Below are positions 37,332 to 42,078 of a stretch of 42,078 nucleotides of DNA, piece by piece. Numbering within the stretch: the stretch's first letter is position 1; every line of letters begins with the position of its first letter. The stretch is from Campylobacteraceae bacterium (lineage in GTDB: Bacteria > Campylobacterota > Campylobacteria > Campylobacterales > Sulfurovaceae): NCBI GenBank assembly GCA_027038275.1, contig JALVXC010000089.1:1-42078 (forward strand), in the 5' to 3' direction. Under the pieces are notes generated by a model, which was not told where the DNA came from, ran no database searches, and was given only the letters and a program-made list of their open reading frames with translations. The translations under genes and the position numbers were made by a program.

Positions 37332-37407
37332 TGGTGGCGCCAGACGGAATCGAACCGCCGACACAAGGATTTTCAGTCCTTTGCTCTACCAACTGAGCTA
37401 TGGAGCC
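37332..37407 (-). tRNA. tRNA-Phe (GAA)
   Basis: The minus strand gives a 76-base cloverleaf with encoded CCA. The anticodon loop C-T-G-A-A-A-A carries GAA. D arm, five-pair anticodon stem and T arm with TTCGATT all form. The acceptor stem pairs at six of seven positions; the fourth pair is U4-C69, a mismatch. It follows murD in the same direction, with a hairpin between. Confidence 0.95.
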
Positions 37408-37439
37408 ACGCTTCATAAAAAAGGAGTACTTCTTATGTG

Positions 37440-37463
37440 AAGTGGCTGAAATTATAGCCACTT
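37440..37463 (-). terminator. Hairpin between murD and tRNA-Phe
   Basis: An 8-bp stem (AAGTGGCT / AGCCACTT) with an 8-base loop lies about 20 bases past the murD stop. No T-run is obvious, so it may be an incomplete terminator or a processing site for the tRNA. Confidence 0.45.
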
Positions 37464-37483
37464 AGACTTAATTAAAACTTAAA

Positions 37484-38689
37484 TTAGCTGATATTTTTAA
37501 TAAATCTAAAAAACTCCTCTCCACGATGTTTATAGGAGTTAAATTGGTCAAAACTAGCAGCTGCTGGAGAGAGTAGGGCAACTTCATCTTTAGTAAGTTT
37601 TTGAGAGATAGCACTTACAGCATTTTCTAATGTTTCACAAGCAGTAAACTCAACACCATGCTCTGTGGCTAATTTGGCTAGTTTTTCACTATTTGCTCCA
37701 ATAGTATAGAGGTGTAGTTTTTTGTTTGCTATTAGCTCAAAGAGAGGTGTTAGGTCTGCCCCTTTGTCCTCTCCTCCAACAATAAGGTGAATAAATCTAT
37801 CATCATAGGTTTTTACAGCTTGAATGGAAGCGTCTAAGTTCGTAGCTTTTGAGTCATTTACCCACAATCTCCCAAGGCTATCTAACATCTCCTCTTGACG
37901 GTGATTATCTAAGGTAAAGGCATTGATAGCCTCATAGTCTATCTCATCGAAAAGAGCTTTAGTAACTGCTAGTGCTAAGAGAGCATCTTCTAAGAAAGCT
38001 CCTCTAAAACGAAGTTTTGAGCTATCTATAGAGAAGTACTCCTCTAAAAACTCTGTTGAGTCATACTCTACCACATAAGCAGAAGTCTCAGGCAGATTAA
38101 GTCCTTTTGGTACTAGTGCTAGTTCACCCTCTTTCATAGTACGTAGAGGTTTTAGTTTGTCTGCTTCATAATTTTCTGCTGTTCCATGCCAATCTATGTG
38201 GTCAGGGGTAATAGGAAGTAGAATGTAGATATTTGGTGAGGCTATGTTTGTATGGTGTAGAGTAAAAGAGCTTGACTCTAAAATCCAAATAGGTGCTTTG
38301 GGGTCAAGCTGGGCTAAAGGAGTTCCAATGTTTCCACCTGCAACTGAGCCTCTCTTTTTGAGTAGATGTTGAAGCATTTGAGTAGTGGTTGTTTTACCAT
38401 TTGTCCCTGAAATCCAAATACTAAAGGGCATCTCTTTTGCAAAGTAGTCATATTCACTCAAAAGATTTTTTGCCGATTTTATAAGAGGGTGATGAGGTGG
38501 CACACTAGGTGTTGTGACCTCTAGGTTGCTACTCTCTGGGTCAAATAGGTGTGAGGGGAAGATTTGGTTTGACTCTTCATCTATGTAAGGCTCTTTAGCT
38601 TTATCATCGTAAAAAGTACACCCTCCACCAAGCTTTTTAGCAATTGCTTTTGTTGTTAGACCGTATCCAAAAAGTGTAGGTTTATTCAT
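37484..38689 (-). CDS. murD: UDP-N-acetylmuramoylalanine-D-glutamate ligase
   Basis: The 401-residue cytoplasmic Mur ligase adds D-glutamate to UDP-MurNAc-L-Ala. The ATP loop is I-S-G-T-N-G-K-T-T-T-T. E-S-S-S-F, L-L-P-I-T-P-D-H-I-D-W-H-G and the central D-N-H-R-Q-E-E and N-D-S-K-A-T-N motifs follow in order, ending with the family's L-L-S-P-A-A-A-S-F-D-Q-F. It is slightly shorter than the E. coli enzyme, as usual in this phylum. mraY precedes it by 11 bases, so they share a transcript. Confidence 0.95.
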   Translation of the reverse strand: MNKPTLFGYGLTTKAIAKKLGGGCTFYDDKAKEPYIDEESNQIFPSHLFDPESSNLEVTTPSVPPHHPLIKSAKNLLSEYDYFAKEMPFSIWISGTNGKTTTTQMLQHLLKKRGSVAGGNIGTPLAQLDPKAPIWILESSSFTLHHTNIASPNIYILLPITPDHIDWHGTAENYEADKLKPLRTMKEGELALVPKGLNLPETSAYVVEYDSTEFLEEYFSIDSSKLRFRGAFLEDALLALAVTKALFDEIDYEAINAFTLDNHRQEEMLDSLGRLWVNDSKATNLDASIQAVKTYDDRFIHLIVGGEDKGADLTPLFELIANKKLHLYTIGANSEKLAKLATEHGVEFTACETLENAVSAISQKLTKDEVALLSPAAASFDQFNSYKHRGEEFFRFIKNIS

Positions 38690-38700
38690 CTCTTTGCTCT

Positions 38701-39765
38701 CTATCGAATTTTAAGTGTAATGAGTGCAGCAAGGTTAGAGAGAAAAGCAATCATCCAAAAACGTATAATAATCTTATTTTCAGCCCACTTTTTCATCTCG
38801 AAGTGGTGGTGAATAGGTGCCATAAGAAAAATTCGTTTGTTTCGTAACTTATAGCTTCCAACTTGTAAAATAACCGATAGAGTCTCTATAATAAATATAA
38901 GTCCAATAAGTACAAGTAGAACTTCACTCTTGCCTAAAATAGCCATATATGAAACTACTCCACCAATAGCTAAAGAGCCTGTATCACCCATAAATATTTC
39001 AGCAGGGTAACAGTTGTACCATAAAAAGCCAAGCAAAGCACCAGATAGAGAAGCAGCCAATATGGTTACCTCTCCTACACCTTTAATATTTGGAAGCAAG
39101 AGGTATCCAGAGAAGATAGCATGACCAACTAAGTAGACAATTACCCCTAGAGTAGTTAAAGAGATAATAGATGGAACAGTAGCTAATCCATCGAGTCCAT
39201 CAGTTAAGTTTACAGCATTTGACATTGAAAGAAATACAAAAACCCAAAAAGGAATAGCAAAATATACTCCTCCATCAAATAGAGGTTCTTTTAAAAATGG
39301 GATATAGATAGTTGTAGGAAAGTCAGCTACAATAATTATATATAGAACAACAATTGTCCCAATAACTCCTTGGAGAAGAAGCTTTCCTTTAGCAGATAGC
39401 CCTGCTAAGTTATCAGCTTTTAAAACTTTTCCTAAATCATCTTGAAATCCAATAAGTGAAAATCCAATAAGTGTTATGAGTCCTGCAACTACATATGGAT
39501 TTTTTAGATTGGAAGTAAAGAGTACAGCAAAAACAGTAGCAATAACAAACATAGCTCCACCCATAGTTGTAGTATTGGCTTTATTTGCATGGTTAGGAAC
39601 ATATTTATTTATTGGTTGATTTGTCTTTTTTGATATTGCCCACATCATATATCTAGGTATAAGAATAAGAGTTAAAAGAAAGGCAATAAAAAAGCCAAAA
39701 CCAGCACGAACAGAGATGTATTGAAACAGATTGATGTCGAAATATTCATAAAAAGCATATAACAT
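38701..39765 (-). CDS. mraY: Phospho-N-acetylmuramoyl-pentapeptide transferase
   Basis: The 354-residue inner-membrane enzyme joins UDP-MurNAc-pentapeptide to undecaprenyl phosphate to give lipid I. About ten membrane helices alternate with the signature loops: T-T-T-M-G-G-A-M-F near residue 65, [13 protein letters not shown] with catalytic Asp residues near 190, F-M-G-D-T-G-S-L-A near 265, and [10 protein letters not shown] with the His cluster near 323. It is the first gene of the mraY-murD unit and is divergent from gpmI. Confidence 0.96.
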   Translation of the reverse strand: MLYAFYEYFDINLFQYISVRAGFGFFIAFLLTLILIPRYMMWAISKKTNQPINKYVPNHANKANTTTMGGAMFVIATVFAVLFTSNLKNPYVVAGLITLIGFSLIGFQDDLGKVLKADNLAGLSAKGKLLLQGVIGTIVVLYIIIVADFPTTIYIPFLKEPLFDGGVYFAIPFWVFVFLSMSNAVNLTDGLDGLATVPSIISLTTLGVIVYLVGHAIFSGYLLLPNIKGVGEVTILAASLSGALLGFLWYNCYPAEIFMGDTGSLAIGGVVSYMAILGKSEVLLVLIGLIFIIETLSVILQVGSYKLRNKRIFLMAPIHHHFEMKKWAENKIIIRFWMIAFLSNLAALITLKIR

Positions 39766-39838
39766 ATTAGATAATATCCTGATTGTAAGTAAAGTAGTGA
39801 TATTTTACTTAAAATTTTATAAAAGTAGGGTTCATTTA

Positions 39839-41320
39839 ATGGAGATTCAGAAGACAATTTTAATTATTACTGATGGAATAGGGTGTAAACCCGATAGTAT
39901 CTGTAATGCATTTAAAGATGCAACAAAACCAACTTACGATAGATTGATGGTAGAAGCACCTAAAACGCTCATCTCTACACATGGTTTAAGTGTAGGGTTG
40001 CCTAAGGGGCAGATGGGAAACTCTGAAGTGGGTCACATGACTATTGGGTCAGGGCGAATTTTATACCAAGATTTGGTAAAAGTTTCTTTGGCTATTGAAG
40101 ATGGAAGCATTGAAAAAAATGAAGCACTCAATGGTACTTTAGCAAAAAGTAGTCGAGTACATATTATTGGGCTTTTAAGTGATGGTGGGGTTCATTCACA
40201 TATTGAACATATTATAGGTTTAGCAAAATTGGCTCAAAAGAGAGAGAAAAAGGTCTTTTTGCACCTTATTACCGATGGGCGTGATGTTGCACCTGACTCT
40301 GCAAGAATCTATATAGAGCAGATAGAGGCTATCTGTTCAGAGTCTATTCAAATAGCTACTATTGGTGGTCGTTTCTATACAATGGACAGAGATAACCGTT
40401 GGGAGAGAGTAGAGAAGGGTTACAATGCTATTGTAAAAGCTGAGCCAAAAACTGAACTTTCAGCCATAGGGTATGTAACAAAAAGTTATGAGGCTAAAAT
40501 TTTTGATGAGTTTTTAGAGCCTGTGGCATTAAGTAGCTATGAGGGAATGCAAGATGGTGATGCTGTTATTATGGCAAATTTCCGTTCCGATAGAGCTAGA
40601 GAGATTACAACTGCTTTAGGAGATAATGAGTTTAATAGTTTTGAGCGAGACTATTTACCTCTAAATATAGTTACTCTAACTCAATATGATGCAACTTTTA
40701 ACTACCCTGTTATGTTTAACAAAGAAGTTCCTAAAAATACTTTAGCAGAGGTAGTAAGTAGTGCAAAACTAACACAGCTCCATACAGCAGAGACAGAGAA
40801 GTATGCTCATGTAACTTTCTTCTTAAATGGTGGGCAAGAAGAGCCTATGATTGGCGAGAGTAGAGTACTTATTCCTAGTCCAGATGTAAAGACCTATGAT
40901 ATGAAGCCCGAAATGTCAGCACCAGAGGTGGGAGAGGCTGTTCTTAAAGGTATGGATGAGGAGTATGACCTTATAGTTGTAAACTTTGCCAATGGTGATA
41001 TGGTAGGACACACAGGAAACTATGAGGCTGCATGTAAGGCTGTTAATGCTGTAGACAGAGAGATTGGAAAGATTATAGAAAAAGCAAAAGAGAAAAACTA
41101 TGCGATTGTACTTACCTCTGACCATGGTAACTGTGAAGAGATGAAAGATGCTAATGGAAATATTTTAACAAATCATACAGTAGGTGAAGTTTGGTGTTAT
41201 GTTTTAGCAGATGGTGTCAAAAAGCTAAAAGATGGTGGAGGATTAAATAATATTGCTCCTACTGTACTTGAAATTATGGGACTTGAGATTCCAAAAGAGA
41301 TGGATAAGAGTCTTCTGTGA
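39839..41320 (+). CDS. gpmI: 2,3-bisphosphoglycerate-independent phosphoglycerate mutase
   Basis: The 493-residue manganese enzyme interconverts 3- and 2-phosphoglycerate. The first metal site is I-T-D-G-I-G, and the phospho-acceptor Ser lies in [35 protein letters not shown] and T-S-D-H-G-N-C-E follow in the normal order. I chose the ATG at 39839, since family homology starts at M-E-I-Q-K-T and an AGGG is nearby; the frame is open to 39797 without such support. Confidence 0.95.
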   Translation: MEIQKTILIITDGIGCKPDSICNAFKDATKPTYDRLMVEAPKTLISTHGLSVGLPKGQMGNSEVGHMTIGSGRILYQDLVKVSLAIEDGSIEKNEALNGTLAKSSRVHIIGLLSDGGVHSHIEHIIGLAKLAQKREKKVFLHLITDGRDVAPDSARIYIEQIEAICSESIQIATIGGRFYTMDRDNRWERVEKGYNAIVKAEPKTELSAIGYVTKSYEAKIFDEFLEPVALSSYEGMQDGDAVIMANFRSDRAREITTALGDNEFNSFERDYLPLNIVTLTQYDATFNYPVMFNKEVPKNTLAEVVSSAKLTQLHTAETEKYAHVTFFLNGGQEEPMIGESRVLIPSPDVKTYDMKPEMSAPEVGEAVLKGMDEEYDLIVVNFANGDMVGHTGNYEAACKAVNAVDREIGKIIEKAKEKNYAIVLTSDHGNCEEMKDANGNILTNHTVGEVWCYVLADGVKKLKDGGGLNNIAPTVLEIMGLEIPKEMDKSLL

Positions 41321-41431
41321 AATGTAATAATAATAAACACTATTTTAAATATTAATCAACAATTTTATTTGAAATTATGTTTATTATGCTATTATATTAG
41401 AAGATATTATTTTAATAAAGGGAGGTTTATA

Positions 41432-41773
41432 ATGGATAGAATGATTAAAGAGTCAGTAGCAGCACTCTTTTGTTATGTTATTAAATTAGACAATAAAGAT
41501 TTAGATGCTGAACGACCTCTCTTTTGTCAATATATGAAACAAGATTTTAATATGACAAGAGAAGAATCAGATGCTTTGCTCAATGAAGTAATGCAGAAAG
41601 ATTATAATATAGATACCCATATCTCTATTATTGCTAATGCCTTACATAATGAAATATATACGAAAATGTCTGTACTTAAACAGTTAAATCATATTATTAC
41701 TAAATCAAAGATTGAAGATGATGATTATGATTTATTTGATAAAGTAAAAGAGGCATTCTTCCCAAATTCATAA
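41432..41773 (+). CDS. TerB-like small protein 2 (paralogue of 31917-32258)
   Basis: The 113-residue acidic helical protein begins M-D-R-M-I-K-E-S-V-A and matches the other copy along its whole length, for instance V-L-K-Q-L-N-H-I-I against I-L-K-Q-L-N-H-I-I. GGGAGG precedes the ATG. The upstream open frame back to 41369 is not shared by the paralogue and is rejected. As with the other copy, the fold call is weak and the role unknown. Confidence 0.7.
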   Translation: MDRMIKESVAALFCYVIKLDNKDLDAERPLFCQYMKQDFNMTREESDALLNEVMQKDYNIDTHISIIANALHNEIYTKMSVLKQLNHIITKSKIEDDDYDLFDKVKEAFFPNS

Positions 41774-41803
41774 GGAAAATTATCTATTTTTAATTTTCCT
41801 TTT
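41772..41803 (+). terminator. Terminator after TerB-like gene 2
   Basis: An 11-bp perfect stem (AAGGAAAATTA / TAATTTTCCTT) with an 8-base loop overlaps the stop codon and ends in a short T-run. Confidence 0.7.
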
Positions 41804-41876
41804 CTCCCTATTCTTATTTCATAACAATTTAACAAGCATTTCACTACAATTAACCAAAATTTTAAAAAGGTAAAGT

Positions 41877-42078
41877 ATGAAATTTACAGGTAAAAATGTA
41901 CTTATTACAGGTTCAAGTAGAGGTATAGGTGCTCAAATAGCAAAAACTTTGGCAGGATATGGACTAAAAGTGTGGATTAACTACCGAAGTGGTGAAGCAG
42001 AAGCTAAAGCAGTACAAGAGGAGATTGTAAATGCAGGTGGCAAGGCAGAAGTAATTGGTTTTGATGTAAGCGATGAGA
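41877..42078 (+). CDS. fabG: 3-oxoacyl-ACP reductase, start only (partial)
   Basis: The first 67 codons of a short-chain dehydrogenase run off the right edge. The nucleotide-binding loop V-L-I-T-G-S-S-R-G-I-G and the second strand W-I-N-Y-R-S with the acidic D-V-S-D that follows fit FabG, which reduces 3-oxoacyl-ACP in fatty acid synthesis. AAAAAGG precedes the ATG. The catalytic Ser-Tyr-Lys lies beyond the window, so another SDR enzyme is possible, though the placement after gpmI agrees with fabG in this phylum. Confidence 0.8.
   Translation, partial: MKFTGKNVLITGSSRGIGAQIAKTLAGYGLKVWINYRSGEAEAKAVQEEIVNAGGKAEVIGFDVSDE

Noticed and set aside
37229-37407. tRNA-Phe with adjacent palindrome as an integration site
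   Set aside because: No integrase or duplicated tRNA end was seen, and the neighbours are housekeeping genes.
39797-39838. Longer N-terminus for GpmI
   Set aside because: Family similarity begins at 39839 and no ribosome-binding site serves the upstream ATG.

Overview
This is an AT-rich stretch of chromosome from a member of the Campylobacterota (formerly Epsilonproteobacteria), most like Sulfurovum, Sulfurimonas and their relatives. The evidence is the Wolinella-type frdCAB operon, a petABC bc1 complex with a diheme cytochrome c in place of cytochrome c1, the purA-DUF507-carA order, a short Campylobacter-type adenylate kinase, and a MutS fused to an HNH nuclease as in the MutS7 subfamily. 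No phage, IS element or CRISPR array was seen. The placement rests on protein resemblance recalled from memory, not on a search.

Layout. (1) 1-7368: a left-edge relative of the next lipoprotein, then six closely spaced plus-strand genes for exported proteins: a lipoprotein, a VWA protein with a tandem 86-residue duplication, and four others mostly of unknown family. (2) 7473-10405: purA, DUF507 and carA, ending in a dispersed-repeat copy. (3) 10445-14618, minus strand: a lytic transglycosylase, purT, and the amt-glnK ammonium unit. (4) 14861-17293: two tandem paralogous porins with duplicated promoters. (5) 17453-21625: a promoter, a possible leader peptide, two periplasmic PilJ-like proteins and a hybrid histidine kinase with a NIT-like sensor. 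(6) 21618-23507, minus strand: a PAS protein with a degenerate kinase half, a reduced NtrC-like Fis regulator and a small membrane protein. (7) 23647-28333, minus strand: MutS7-HNH and a YcbB-type L,D-transpeptidase. (8) 28334-28791: a gene-free stretch with coding remnants. (9) 28792-31530, minus strand: petABC. (10) 31917-32673: a TerB-like gene converging on a hemerythrin. (11) 32941-37158: adk and frdCAB. (12) 37229-41773: a palindromic repeat, tRNA-Phe, murD-mraY, gpmI and a second TerB-like gene. (13) 41877 to the end: the start of fabG.

Together the genes describe a respiratory bacterium with quinone-linked electron transport (bc1 complex, fumarate reductase), PII-controlled ammonium uptake and nucleotide synthesis. 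Two parts look least described. One is the two-PilJ plus NIT-kinase sensory operon with its upstream leader ORF. The other is the adjacent, apparently degenerate NtrB/NtrC-like pair. Other points to check are the self-contained MutS-HNH protein, a FrdC lacking the E-pathway glutamate of Wolinella, an adenylate kinase lacking LID arginines, and an acceptor-stem mismatch in tRNA-Phe.
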